Source: Chamaea fasciata (taxonomy: Eukaryota; Chordata; Aves; Passeriformes; Sylviidae). From it: a stretch of 64,000 bases of DNA. A program made the translations under genes and the position numbers. Shown here one piece after another: positions 14,757-27,447 of the stretch (positions are counted from its first letter, which is position 1; each line of letters starts with the position of its first letter). The DNA is taken from NCBI GenBank assembly GCA_029207755.1, contig JARCOQ010000004.1:43556305-43620304 (forward strand), read 5' to 3'. Below the pieces are notes generated by a model that saw only the letters and a list, made by a program, of their open reading frames with translations, did not search any database and was not told the DNA's origin.

Positions 14757-15402
14757 TGTGAGATGGTTTGAAAGCAAACCAGTGGGCAAAATTTACCCCA
14801 CACAAATATCTCACAAGAGATTTCAGGTCAGAGTTACAATTTAATTGAAAGATTACAATAAATACAATGATAGAGGAAAACTTGTTTAAACCCACAAAAT
14901 CAGAGTACAACCTGGCCCCAGTTGGTCAGGGTGATGGTCACAGTCCAATTAAGCCATGGTTGCAGTGCTGTTGAAGTGATGTCCACAATCTTGTAAAAAG
15001 TAGTGTTCCTGTGGAAGTTCAGGTCATCCTCTGGATGTCCAGTGGTGGTAGTGTCCAGGTTCCCAAACCCCAGCATTATATACCCTCAAAATCGAGGCAG
15101 GAATGTTCAGTACCTCGGGGAGGGGAGTTTCAAAATGGAATGATGTAGTCTCATGAGTCATAAGACATTTCTGGAGTCCTTGATGGTCATTGCAGCTGTC
15201 TATTGAGGTGCCATTGAGGTCATCATGGCCCATTAGCAGAGACAACCCCCTCAGGATGGGTGGGACCGCACTGCTGCTTCCCCAGAGAGAGCTACCAGGG
15301 CTGAATTATCACTGTGAAGAAAAAGAAACAGTACCCTGCCTCACAGGCTTGTCTCTTTTTCCTTATCTCATTTAGCACCCAGCTGATAGCCTGATATGTA
15401 CA
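14757..15402 (-). mobile_element. Solo LTR of an endogenous retrovirus, diverged
   Basis: On the plus strand it opens with TGTGAGATGGTTTGAAAGC, which parallels TGTAGTGGTTTGAAAGC at 28102. Both then run through a CAGAGT..AC..CCTG block, a TCAT-rich middle with GATGG..CCATTA, and a CCCTGCCT block near the far end. Read on the minus strand the layout is that of an LTR: a TATA-like box at about 15075-15083, then an ATTAAA polyadenylation signal (complement of 14840-14845) close to the 3' end. The right edge is placed at TGTACA (15402) by analogy. No clear target-site duplication was found and no gag, pol or env remnant flanks it. The family is probably a passerine ERVL-type LTR, but the class is unconfirmed. 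Confidence 0.7.
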
Positions 15403-16369
15403 CTGGACAGCTGCTGCAGAGGACCCACCATTAGCAGTTTGCCAGGAATAATGTAGATGGGTGCAGAATACTTCATTTGGTTACATCTTTGGCACTCTTT
15501 CTCCTGTAACCATGATATAGTGCTTTGGCATTTGAACCAAAATCAGAAGGGTTTTCTTAAACTCAGTCACTAATCTTAGTATAGAGAATACCATGTTTGT
15601 TGAAGTGCATAGTGTTGATTGTTATGGCTTGTCTTTGTAGAATTCGTATTAAAATAAATTGTGTAGAATATTTTGCCTCACTTTCTGACATTTTTTTTTA
15701 CAATATAATCACATTTAAGTGACCATCATCATACTGTTTGTATACAGGAAACAAATAATTACTTTTCTTAAAAGCTTTCTTTCTGACCTGTCAGACCTCC
15801 ACAAAAGCATGACAAATATCTATCTGGCATTATTTGTTTCACCTAGAAAATCACTAAGTTGTTCTGAGAACCTTTTAAGCATTTAGAAGTTGTCCTCCAT
15901 CTGCCAGCACAATACAAGTACTTCTTTTCAATTTGTAGTTGTGTTGGGGAAATGTTTTGATTCTTGATTTAGACTGTGGTCTCCCACAGGTCCCAGGGTT
16001 TCTGGCTGAAAGATAAAGCTTCATGCTTTATGTTCTCCTGCAGCAGAGCAGTATTACACACCACACACTGTGCTCCAGTCCACAGGTTTTTGAAAACAAG
16101 TCTGCCCACAATTTTGCTGGTCTTCTAGCACTGGAGCACAGTTTCCTGAGGGAACAGGCCAAGCTGTATACATTTCATCTTCTCCTTGTTGCACAAACCA
16201 TGTGGCACTCCCAGGGAATCCTTAGAGTAGTGTGAGGTAATGGACTGGAGTTTTTATATACAACTACCTAAATATTTGGCACCTCGTGTTACAGGCTGGA
16301 GCATAAATCCATGCTGGCATTCAGACAAATCCTGTGTTCTCCAAATAACTTACCCAATACTGGATGCAA
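15403..16369. other. Unique non-coding DNA between LTR and CR1
   Basis: Nothing recognisable was seen apart from a T-run near 15693-15700. The 16023-16235 open frame (70 codons) lies just upstream of the CR1 match and does not resemble CR1 endonuclease, so I do not treat it as coding. Confidence 0.5.
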
Positions 16370-18660
16370 AATTAAATAAATCTTCTCAAACACCAGTCAT
16401 CATGGGGGACTGTAACTACCCTAACATATGCTGGAGAAGCAACACAGTGAATCACAAACAGTCCAGGAGTTTCCTGGAAAGCATTGACAACTTCCTGACA
16501 CAGGCAGTGGAGGATCCCACAAGGATCATGTGCTGCTGGAACTAATACACAGAAAGAGGGAAAGCCTTGCTGTAGATGTGATGGTTGGGGGCAGCCTTGC
16601 TGTAGAGACCATGAGATTGTGGATTGTTTGAGGCTAAAGAGCTGACTTAAGTCTCTTCAGGGATCTTCCTCCAGGCTCAAGAAACATGCTTCCCAGTGAG
16701 CAAGAAACTGGGAAAAGAAGGCAAGATGCCCACATAGATGAATCAAGAACACCTATTGTAACTCAAGTTTGAGAAGAAAGTACTTAGGAGATGGAAGTAG
16801 TGTCAGGCCATTTGGAATGAATATAGAGAGGTTGCCAGAGTATTTGTAGATAAGATGAGGAAGTCTAAGGCCCATCCGGACTTATATCTGGACAAGGATG
16901 TCAAAGACAGCAATACAAGTGTCTTCAAATACATCAGTAACCAAAGGAATATTAAGGATAATGTGGGCCCCTTACTAAATGAGGTGGGGATCGTGGTAAC
17001 AGAGGACACAGAAATGGCAGAGTTACTGAATGAGGCCTTTGTATTTGGCCTTCACTGGCAAGACCAGCCTGTAGGGATCTCCGAGACCAGGGCAGAGGAA
17101 TGCTGGAAGAATTTTCCTCTTTCAAGAAGGGTTGCATTGGAGAACATCTGAGCAAACTTGATATCTACATGTCCATGGGCCGTGGCAGGATGCACATAGG
17201 AGTGCTGAGAAAGCTGATGGACATCATAGCTGTGCTCCTTACAATCATCTTTGAAAGGAGATCAGGACTAGTGCCTGAGGGCTGAAGAAAGCGACTGTCA
17301 CCCCAGTCTTCAAACAAGGCAAGAAGGAGGATGCAGGAAACTATCAGCCAGTCAGACTCACCTCAGTCCCTGGAAAAGTGATTGAGCTCCTCCTTCTGAA
17401 GGCCTTCTCTATCCACAGGGAGGACAAGAAGGTGATCAGGAGCAGTCAGCATGGATTCACTAAAGACAAATCATGCTTGACCAACCTGATTGCCTTCCAC
17501 AATAAAACAGCTACCTGGATGGATGAGGAGAGAGCAGCAGGTTGTCTGCCCTGACTTCAAGGCTTTTGTCACTGTCTCTAACAATGTCCTTATAGGCAAA
17601 CTCAGGAAGATTGGACTGGATGAGTGGACAGGGAGATGGATTGAGAACTGGCTGAACAGCAGATTCCAGAGTCATAATCAGTGGCACAGGCTCTAGTTGG
17701 AGGCCTGTCTGTGGTGGTGCCTCCCAAGGTTCAATAGTGGGCCCAGTCTTGTTTAACTTACCCATCAATGACTTTGGTGAAGGGGCAGAGGCCTCCTCAG
17801 CAATTTCACTGACAGCACAAGGCTGGGAGGAGTGGCTGATACCCCAGAGGGCTGTGCAGCCCTTCAGAAGGACCTCGACAGGCTGGAGAGATGGGCAGAG
17901 AGGAACCTTCTGACCTTCAGCAAAGGCAAATGCAGAGTCCTGCACCTGGGGAGGAACAACCCCAGGCACCAGCACAGGCTGGGGGTGACCTGCTGGGAAG
18001 CAGCGCTGTGGAGAAGGAGCTTGGGGTCTTGCTGGACAAGAAGGTCTCCATGAGCCATCAGGGCCCTTGTGGCCAGGGCCAATAGTATTCAGGGGTGCTC
18101 TAGGAAGAGAATTGCCAGGAGGTCAAAGGAGATCCTGCCCCTCAGCTCAGCCTCCAGTGAAGCCTCACCTGGAGTGCTGTGTCCAGTGAAGGACTTCTCA
18201 GTTCATGAGAGACACAGAGTTCCTGGAGTGGGTCGAGGTATGAGCAACAAGATGATTAAGAGATTGGACCATTTCTTTTATGAGTGGAAAGGCTGTGGTA
18301 GCTGGGCCTGTTCAGCCTCAAAAAAGACACTTCCAGTGTCTATGAGTATCTGAAGGGAGGGTGTCAATAAGATGAAGCCAGGCTCTGTTAAGTGGTGCCC
18401 AGCAATAGGACAAGAGGCAGAAACTGATGCACAGGAAGTTCCACTTGAGCATGAGGAAGAATATTTTTACTGTGCAAATGACCACACACTGACATTGGGT
18501 GTCCAGAGAATGTGTGGATTCTCCCTCACTGGAGGTATTCCATACTTGTCTGGATGCAGTCCCATGCCAGATGCCCTGGGATGACTGTGCTTGAGGCAGG
18601 CAAGTTGGACCAGATGACCCACTGTGGTCCTGTCCAACCTGACCTATTCTGTGATCGTGA
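16370..18660 (+). mobile_element. CR1 LINE, long degenerate copy with endonuclease and RT remnants
   Basis: About 2.3 kb of a CR1 element, 5'-truncated and inactivated by stops and frameshifts. The C-terminal part of the apurinic-type endonuclease is visible from about 16390 (VIMGDCNYPNICW, then SRSFLESIDNFLTQAVEDPTR). The EN-RT linker is at 16680-17050 (KAHPDLYLDKDVKDSN). Reverse-transcriptase segments start near 17285 (TPVFKQGKKEDAGNYQPVRL, then SSQHGFTKDKSCLTNLIAF). The region after the catalytic FADD box is at 17830-18000 (ADTPEGCAALQKDLDRLERW, then KGKCRVLHLGRNNPRHQ) and changes frame near 17960. The FADD box itself is corrupted. The 3' UTR follows and the copy ends at 18660 in CTATTCTGTGATCGTGA. 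It encodes no working protein. Open frames on the opposite strand (for example 17511-17975) are shadows. Confidence 0.92.
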
Positions 18661-18785
18661 AATCAGGAACCACTGTTTCCTGTGTAAAGTCAATCAGAAA
18701 TTAACATTGGTGAAATTATACTTTATTTCTTAATAACTCTTTCACATATCTTGAAATTTTTTTTTATTTTTTATTTTTTTAAATA

Positions 18786-18801
18786 ACAGGCTATAGCCTG
18801 T
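18786..18801. repeat. 16-bp perfect palindrome
   Basis: ACAGGCTATAGCCTGT equals its own reverse complement across all 16 bases. The symmetry stops at the next base on each side. No associated gene is visible. Confidence 0.95.
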
Positions 18802-21800
18802 CACATGTGGGAAGCATGGAGTGACCACAGAAAGGTCCAAGTAGACCAACCAGCTTGATGTGCTTTTGGGAAGGTTATCCAAGCACTCACCTACCTGAAA
18901 GTACACATATGTTAAGTCTCATTTAATAAAATGCACAATATGAAAATTATCACCCCATATTCTTTGCCATCTTTGAAAATATACAGTGATGACATAATAC
19001 AAGGAAACCTAAAGCTTCTTAAAAAATATCAGTTTGGAATTACAGATTTACAGTTGCAAACACAGAGGTATTAATGTAGCTCTTCTCTTTAAACCTTTCT
19101 CTTTTCCCCATCCCCCGCCACTGCCAGATTAGCTGAAATACATTTGCTTTCCTTTTTCTTCCCTTTTCTTTCCAGAGGCCTGCAAGGTTCTCTTTTTTGT
19201 GTGTCAGTTCAAGCTATAACCCTGCAGTTTGAGTTTATCTTGGCCATATAATGCAACAGTAATTTATATGCTCCCTTACCCCACTCTCCTCTGAGGCATG
19301 ACCAGCTGTCTAGCCAGCAGTTTAAAGAAAGAGCTGTAATGAGCACAAGTGTGCAGGGGGTAAGGGGAAGGCACACACAGCACACAGCCGTGTTCTTTTT
19401 TATTTGGCTGGTAGAGCTAAAACCTAAATGGCATTACAGCAAGCTGTTAGCATACAGAGATTTTCTGCACAGGCACTGCACACGTCCTTCTGCAGATTTC
19501 TCATTCCTTTCTTTCATTCCTCAGCAAAGAACAGATTTAAAGGATGAGACAAAGCCTGGAGCAGCTGTTATGTGATATGGAATGTGAGTTATGAGTGTAA
19601 AACCTTGCTTCCGCCTGCCTTTTCCCCCTTTATCAAGAGTAAGCTCTTTTTAGCAGCCAGACAAAGCCTGATGGTGATCTTGATGTACTTGACACAGGCT
19701 TTGATTTTTGCTTGCCTGAGCTCCAGTTTTTGATACAATACAACTGTGACTATTTCTTCTATAGCTGTGCAGTATGCTTATTTAAACTGTTATCAACACT
19801 GTAGTGTTAGCTGAAAAAAAAAAAAAATTTAAAAAAATTGTCACTGTAAGTCACTTCTGTCAAGGACTTTTCCCCCTACTGTTTTCTCTAAAAGGTTGTC
19901 GTATGCACAGTAAAGAAAAAAAGTCATATACACACAGTCCCTGTGTGTTACAGAAATTCTTCAATTAATGTCAATACCTTCCCTAAAGTCTATTAAAAAA
20001 TAGAAATTTAGAGTCTGTTCTCTATAAGTCCAGTGAGAATCCAGCAAAAAATCCCATGTTGTGGCACTAGGATCAGTAGAATTTGCTTAGCATTACACTG
20101 ATGCAACAGATGAAAACCTGGCTCAGTGAAACCTTTCACTTATATAGCAAAATATTTTATTTTTCTTTAAACATTCTATAAAATCAAACCACTGAATATT
20201 TGACTGGAATTTTTGGGTTCTTCAAAATACCAGGAGAAAAATAAGGGGTTTTTTTCCATACAGTATAAATAATTAATGAGTTAGGATTCGATAAAGGATG
20301 CTTTTCAGTGCAAAGGTCTCTTAACTCCCACAGATATTGACCTCAAGCCAGACCTTACCTATTTAGCACTTCAGGACAACAAACTAACTTCCTAAAAATA
20401 GGAGAGTCCCCAGAAATGCTGTAATGACCTTAATTATGACACAGGACAAGGCACAGGCTGATTCTTTACTCTGTGGTGTTTTTAGTTATTGTTCCCACAT
20501 AAAAGTGCCTTGAGAAGGGAAACTCCTTTTCAGTCACCACACTCAACCTGTTCAAATCCATGGTATACAAAGATTTTTGGAGTTTTTGAACCAAAAATAA
20601 TGAACAACTAATCTGGGGTGATCTAAGATTCATTAATCAGAGGAGTTATAAGTAGATAGTGCATTAGCCTGTATATATTTTGAAGCAAAATTTAAAGTGA
20701 GATCCCATCTGGAAAGTCTTGACTCCTATGATGTTTATTTTTAATAAATCCTGGCTAAGTAGTTAAATGTAATAAAGCCCTCCCTCAAGGTACAATTTTC
20801 ACTATGATTCAATAAAAATAAACCTACACATGCACAGTCTCTTCTTCATGGAGCCTATGAACAGGTTTGTTTGATCATAAACCAGAGTGTCCTAGAGGGG
20901 TCAGAAACATAGGCAGGAAGTCACAAAATGAGAGGCTTGTGGAAAAGGCAACTTAAAGTGTTTGAGGGAAAATAAATTCAAACAGATACCCAGGAGGAGG
21001 GAGGTATTTGCAAAGCAGTGAATGAAAATAGGCTCAAGAAGACTAACAGGAAAGTCAAAATTAGCAAAGAACTTGTAATAGAAAATTGGGGGCAAAAAAC
21101 CCAATACACTTTATGAAAAAGCCATCATTTGTCATATACAAGAAGTGACAGTTCTCTGTATAGCAGCGGTGTAACTGAACTCAAAAAACAATATTAATTT
21201 CTGGGCAACTCAGGTAAAACAGAAAGTTGCTAACATGTCAGAGAAAGTTCAGAAAACTTCCATAAGTGAAAGATTAAGCAGCATGATCAAAAACACAGGT
21301 CCTGAGCTTTCATCTGTGGAAATCAATTTCATTATTTTCACCGACTTAAAATGCAGCAACTTCAGCTAAATACTGCTATGATTAACTGCAGGATGCAGGC
21401 ACCAGGGAGATAATCACAATCATTCAAGTCAAAGACTTGCTATAAGTGACCCTTCCAGCCCCTCTTCCTCTTCCTCATCTACAGAAGGCAACAAGTTCAG
21501 AGAGTACATGGCGGTCTGAAGCACAGAGCTGCACAGGCTTCTTGGTCCATGAAGATATAACTGGATTTCAGAAGATGGAAAGAAGACAAGATGAATGTAG
21601 ACTGAATAAAAAAAACCCCTCCCTGCTCTGAAATCTAAGTCTAACCTCCCTGAAGACGTGGAAAAATGTACCATCATCTGTTGTACTACTTAAAACAAAA
21701 GAATATAGCACACTACAAAATACATATTTTTTGCGATTTATATGGCTGTTCTCTCTCTACATGTCTCACACTCCACTTGTTGTTTAGATCACCACCTGAT

Positions 21801-22590
21801 GCATTTGTGTGGCACAACTGTGGCTGTGCAGCTTCCTGCTTTGGCTGTAAGCATCTGCTAGCCTGCCTTGGATTTCCAAGGGCCAAGTAAATTCTCCCCC
21901 ACTTTTCTTTAGTAAAATACTGCCCAAATGAATTCCAATCACACTTCTGTTCACACTTTTATTGATAGAGGTCACTTCTTTTAAACTGCCGATACCTCTT
22001 TCCCAAACTGAGACAGATGGGAGAAAAGCCAATCTCTCTCTGCTTAGGGGAGGTAATATGTGTGCCTCATTCACCAGTATAACATGGGAGAAATTTCATA
22101 TAAAAGAACCACAGGCCACATTTTTGATTCAGGAAGATGTGCATCCTGGATAAGCCAAAAGAATATAGACTTCCACAAGGTGCTAGAAACAATCACAGTG
22201 ACTCTAACGCTAATTTAGATTTTTGAATTTCATCAGAGATGGTTTACTTGTACAATTTTTGGAAAGACACTTGTATGATAATGAAGAAAAATATTTCACA
22301 CAATTAAGTTTTTATTTACCTTATATAATCACTTTCTTTCTTTTCACCAGAAAGCAATAAATGACAGGATAGAGCACTCGCTAGACCAGTGCAAAAAAAA
22401 AGGAGACACGGGATTAAAAGGAAGATTTGTGAATACAGCAGCTTCATTAGCATTTCCTAATTTTTAAAACTTGAACAAGCAAAGATACGACTGAACTTCA
22501 AAACCAGACTGACATAATTTTTTCCTTTGAGTTCATCATCTACTTTTTCTCTCCATATCTGCTCTTAGATCCCATTGATTTCTAAAACTT

Positions 22591-22620
22591 TGAGGAAACT
22601 CATTTTCCTGAGTTTCCTCA
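22591..22620. repeat. Perfect inverted repeat, 12-bp arms and 6-base loop
   Basis: The left arm TGAGGAAACTCA (22591-22602) is the exact reverse complement of the right arm TGAGTTTCCTCA (22609-22620), with the loop TTTTCC between. The stem could extend by two G-T pairs in RNA. It is not followed by a T-run and has no neighbouring gene, so I call it only a structural element. Confidence 0.95.
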
Positions 22621-24392
22621 GGCTCTTTCACTTTCAAAGAAATTTTGACAAAACTGCTGGAAACACTTCTGGCTACTTTAGATGTGTTCAGAGGTACCTC
22701 AAACTTTGTTCCATCCTCACAGAATTCACCTGTCTGGTCACAATGAAGAAACAACATAAAGGGTAACTTTTAAGAGGCAATTGTTTGCCATCTAAAAATC
22801 CAACATTACAGCAGGAGAATCATACATTGTATTTTTTCTCCTATTTTACTTGTTTTCCTCGTTTTAATCAGGATGAGTGGATAAAATATGCATTTAAATT
22901 AGTTTTTGGGGGATCACCATAAAACATTGGACAGGAAGGAGGCAGTTTTATTGGTGAAAAGAGATTTAGTTTTCCTTTACCTGGCAAACACAAGCCAAAA
23001 ATTACTGTCTTCCTTGGAAAGATCTTCTTCGTATTTTGAAGATTTTTACTCCATCAATCATATTGATGTATTGTGAGAATTTTAAATAACTACTTTTTTA
23101 GAATCAATACTTTTTATGAATACTTTTAATGTTAAAAAAATTTAAGGAAAAACAAAAGAGAAAACTTCTATTTTTAAAATTTTTAAATCACCAATCTGAT
23201 TGGAAGTTTAGTGGGTTTGGTTTTTAATTTATTTTTTAAATAGAAACTGAAGAATAGAGAGGATGGCAGTCAGCTATGTAATGACAAAAAAAGTCTTTGA
23301 AAGGAACCCCTTTTCATTCGCTACAAGTACTTAGTCAAAATGAGTAATTGGATGAAGAGCAGATGTCAAATCTAGAAACACCAAAGTTATGGCAGCAGGC
23401 AGAGAACAAAATAGTTAGAGGTATTTTTAAAAGCACCAGCCACTTTTCAGATGGTCACCTGCTAAGTAAGCTCCTGTCCCCTGATAATTGAGACAATCTA
23501 CGCAAAGGTTCCTGACCAGTTTCTGAAACAAAAACCAGCAAAAGATGCAGAACTGCCACTAACCAACCCAGACTGAAAGAATGACTGTGGCCTTGCTCTC
23601 CACTTCCCAACTTCCCCCTTTTCCTCCTTGAATTTTGCATCTTCTGCTGTGTATCAGAACTTGTTGAATCTTCCTCTTCAGGACAGCTTTTATGAGCAGT
23701 GAAAGACCTCCACTTGTTCCCAATACTCTGCTGCACTGGGACCAGTTTTCAGTCTTTCTCCAATCCCTATAGATTTTTTTTCCTGTGGAAGCTGGGACCC
23801 TTGCATGCCAGATTTACACTGTTGCCAACGGGCCTGTTATTCACATCTACCTTTGATGTAATTCTACATTTATTGATGATTGCAGATTAAAGGACGTAAA
23901 CTGCTATGAAGGAATATTTCAGACTCCTATGCTCTTAACAGAGCACCCTGCTCCCACCAGATTTACACCACTGCTTGACTTAAAATTCTGGAAGCACACG
24001 CACACAGTTGAGCCTGGCTACTCAGTTACTGCTCTGGAGGCAAACAAAAGGAAGGACGTGAACAAATCAGGTAGAGATTAGGTTGCCAGAGACTCTGACC
24101 TCGAAGGCTCAAAAAATAAAGTCAGGGAAATCAGAGGCACTAGTTAGCTGGAAATTCCTTTGAATTCCTCTAATCCCTCAGGTCAATTTCAAGGGAAATG
24201 GTCTGACCATTCTGCATCTGTGAGTGATTGAAGGCAAATAAGAGGCATTGTGTGATTTCCAGTTCACGAAGTATATAGTACACACAGCTTTTATGAAAGC
24301 AAATACAACAAATCTCAGTTGACCTAGGCTGACTAATAAACCCTGAGATGCCTCTAACATAGGGATGCTGATGCTGGTACAGACTCCACAAA

Positions 24393-24455
24393 ATTAAAAA
24401 AAAAATAAAAAAAGAAACCAAAAAAACCCCAAAAACAACAACAAAAAAACCCCCA
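24393..24455. repeat. A-rich low-complexity tract
   Basis: This is an A-dominated stretch with scattered C and T, ending in AACAACAAC-type units and a C-run. It could be a decayed poly-A tail, but no retroelement body or target-site duplication is visible beside it. Confidence 0.8.
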
Positions 24456-27114
24456 CTTTTAACCTTCCAAGTCTCTAAAGTGAAGGAATGAAAACAGGGA
24501 AATAATTTATTGCAAGAATTGTTTTTGGCTGAAACATTCTAATCCCCAAATCATCTTCATTATTTAGTCTGCTGTAATGTTGATGGAAAAAAAAGCCTAA
24601 AATCACATTCCTAGTGGGCCTCTCAGATTAAACCTTCTGCTACACCTCTGTAAGTGGAAGCAGCCTTCCAAATCTTGGTTATGTAATGACACCATATGTT
24701 ATAAATGATCAAGAGCCAATCCAAAATTCAAAGATTTATTTAACAATTTCAGAAGTCAATTTTGAAACACCACAATAAATCAGGACAACATTGATCGAAT
24801 GCTGGGTGGGCAGTGGGACGGCAGCAAAGGTGCCTTCCAATCTTGCCCACAAATGCTGGGTCTCAGTGCAGGGTTTTTAAACAGTTATTCTGCCTGGAGG
24901 CAATGTCCATTGAAAAGTCTGACTATTCATGTATTCTTTTCTCTCCGAGTGAGGTTTTGAAAGGATTTTCTGGTAAATTGAAAAGACGTCCCAAAAGATC
25001 TCCCACATCTTCTTTTGGGGCACTTGATGAACTCATCCCCTAGATTTTCCACCAAGATCGGTATCAGATTCTTGAGTAGCTGTGAATGTGCGGCCCACCC
25101 TTGATTAATGGCCCATCTCCAGGTTATCTTCGCTGTTTCTGTTGCAAATTTTGTGGTTTCACAGCTTGGACAATGGACTTTGGAATTTTGGAGATACCCA
25201 CGGATTGCTACCGAGAATCCAAGTTTTAGTTACAGTGTATAATTTTACCGCATACAATTTTAATACGCAAATTAAATACACTGCATCTATTACACCATAC
25301 AATAAGAGCCTGGCTATAGAGGCTACAGAGGAAAGCTTTATTGGGCCTTCTAATAAATAATATTAATGTGCAGCACTGGAAATGGTCCCATTTGGGCTTA
25401 TAACGTGCAGTGATTAAGGGATAGACCATGCCTGTAAAAGGAATAGTGTGGCCATGGGTGTCAATTAAAACACAAGTGTGCTTTCCAGAGACAGCACGTG
25501 ACAGCCTTCCTCTCTCTTTCACTACCTATTTCTCTATTCCCCTTAAATCCCAGTGATGTCACACATGGCAGCCCCACAGTGAGAATCTTCCCTTCTTACA
25601 CTGCCCAGTATGAGGAGGCTCATTTCCCAGGGCCTGGAGTTTAAGAAATACCCAACTGAGATTAACATTTATTGAAAAGGTTAGAAGAAAGGCTTGCCTC
25701 TTAAATCTGTGTCAACACATGGAAAACAAAACATGTAGCTGCAAACTGGCAAACATCAAAGGGAAAAGATCAGACAGTTGTTGGAATACATATGTAGGTG
25801 TACACAATCCTTGTAATTTTGTTTTTAATGCTTGAAAAGTAATATTAAACTGAGCTCACTTCACAAACCAATTTTTGCCCTATTCCCAACAAACTTCTGA
25901 AACACCAGGTATGTCTGTAGAATTCTGCTCCTACCTGGTCAGGTCTGCATGACTATCTCCTTATTGATGCCTATCTTTCCAGACTAAGAAAATAAACAGT
26001 AATTTTCCACAACTGTACTTAGTTACAAAAGACTTTTCCTTCCACATTTACAAATGTTACTTCACTCTACAATAGCAATTTATGGAGGATCATCATTCAA
26101 ATGCATGAACTCTGAATGGTGGCTGAGCCTGGATACAGTTTGGGTGTGTTGAATTTGAAGAAATTCACATTTTATTTACTTAACAATTAATTTCTATGCT
26201 TTACTGAACATTAGTATGATCCTTACAGTGTTTATAAATTTGAAGAAAGTAGAATTTTATATCAGAGCTGTTCTGCAGAAGATTGCCTAGCCCCTCTTCT
26301 AAATAGGCAAATTTTAGTTCTTTAAATCAAGCATTGAATTGTTAATAATTCTTCTACTTACTTGTGGGATAAAATTCTCCATTATTTTCCTGCAAGTTGA
26401 ATGATTTTGACAAGACAAGACAAACAATAACACTAACAGTAGGAAGAGGATTTGTAATGTTAATTTTAAAAGCTGCATTAGATAAACAAAAGGATTATTT
26501 TTCCTGGGGTTCCAAAAGCTGCACTAGTTCTTGGCAATGATCAAAACTATCCCCTTACTCCTTCATGCTGCTTTGTTTCCTGGAAGTCTGCTGACATTTT
26601 TGCAAACTGTTCCAAAGAAAAAAAATATTATGTCTGCAAACTTCTGCTTCTTTTAAGACTTCCTTCTAACTGTACATCAGGATGATATGCAGGAAGATAC
26701 CTCTTTGAAATAATGTTGAAGCAAAGAAATTCACACACAAAAGGAAAAAGCAACATGGAACTCCATAAAAACAATAAGAAAAAAAGTGCAATTTGCAACC
26801 ATATAGTTCTAAGTGCCAATGGTCCACAGCGAGATATTACCTCACATTCAACCAGAAAAACGAGATATTTCTGTACTGCAAGGATCTTTTTTTTTATTTA
26901 TTTATTTTACAAATAAAATTCACCTCTTTGTAAACCACTGAAATAAACACGTCTATTTGACAGTTACTTAGTGTAATATACAGGTCGTATCAATTACAAG
27001 ATATAGCTTATCTACATGGAATAAAAAAAAAGTTAAAAATACACTTAATACAATCTTATGTCTAGAAATGTGGAGAAATGTATTTTCAGGAAGTACTTAT
27101 GAAAAAGAGTGCAG

Positions 27115-27117
<3 letters not shown>

Positions 27118-27184
<67 letters not shown>
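27118..27184. repeat. (AAT)n microsatellite, about 21 units
   Basis: An uninterrupted AAT repeat runs from about 27121 to 27182, bordered by TA dinucleotides. On the minus strand it reads as a run of leucine codons inside the 27045-27356 open frame, which is therefore not a gene. Confidence 0.97.
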
Positions 27185-27447
27185 TAATACAAGGAAGTGC
27201 AAAATATTCCACTGTCTTGACTCTTTTTCTGTATCTGGGAACACTTAATATGGGGTGAACATTAAGCCAAATTTCCTCCTGCAGATTGCTGAAATCAGAA
27301 ACTAAGAGTGTGGAGAAGGAGAGTGAAATAAAAAAGGAAGAAAGAAAACAGAGCAAATGTCCACAGAGGTAGATGTGTTTGCAAATGGATAGTTTTTAGA
27401 CAACAACGAGAAAAATCTAAAAATGCAATAAAGCTCTTTACAAAAAC

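Larger units (their letters stand above)
18661..27117. other. Unique non-coding DNA, about 8.4 kb
   Basis: No gene or classifiable transposon is evident. The stretch contains a 16-bp perfect palindrome (18786-18801), poly-A near 19816-19829, a perfect 12-bp-stem inverted repeat (22591-22620), an A-rich low-complexity stretch (about 24393-24455), a T-rich run (26887-26909), and two blocks with a conserved-element texture (19290-19740 and 25080-25520). The open frames are short and unremarkable. Confidence 0.55.

Noticed and set aside
17511..17975. 154-codon minus-strand open frame
   Set aside because: It is antisense to the CR1 reverse transcriptase on the plus strand.
22591..22620. Transcription terminator
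   Set aside because: The hairpin has no T-run after it, and intrinsic terminators of this type do not apply in vertebrate DNA.
27045..27356. Leucine-rich minus-strand frame resembling a membrane protein
   Set aside because: The leucine run is the (AAT)n microsatellite read on the other strand.
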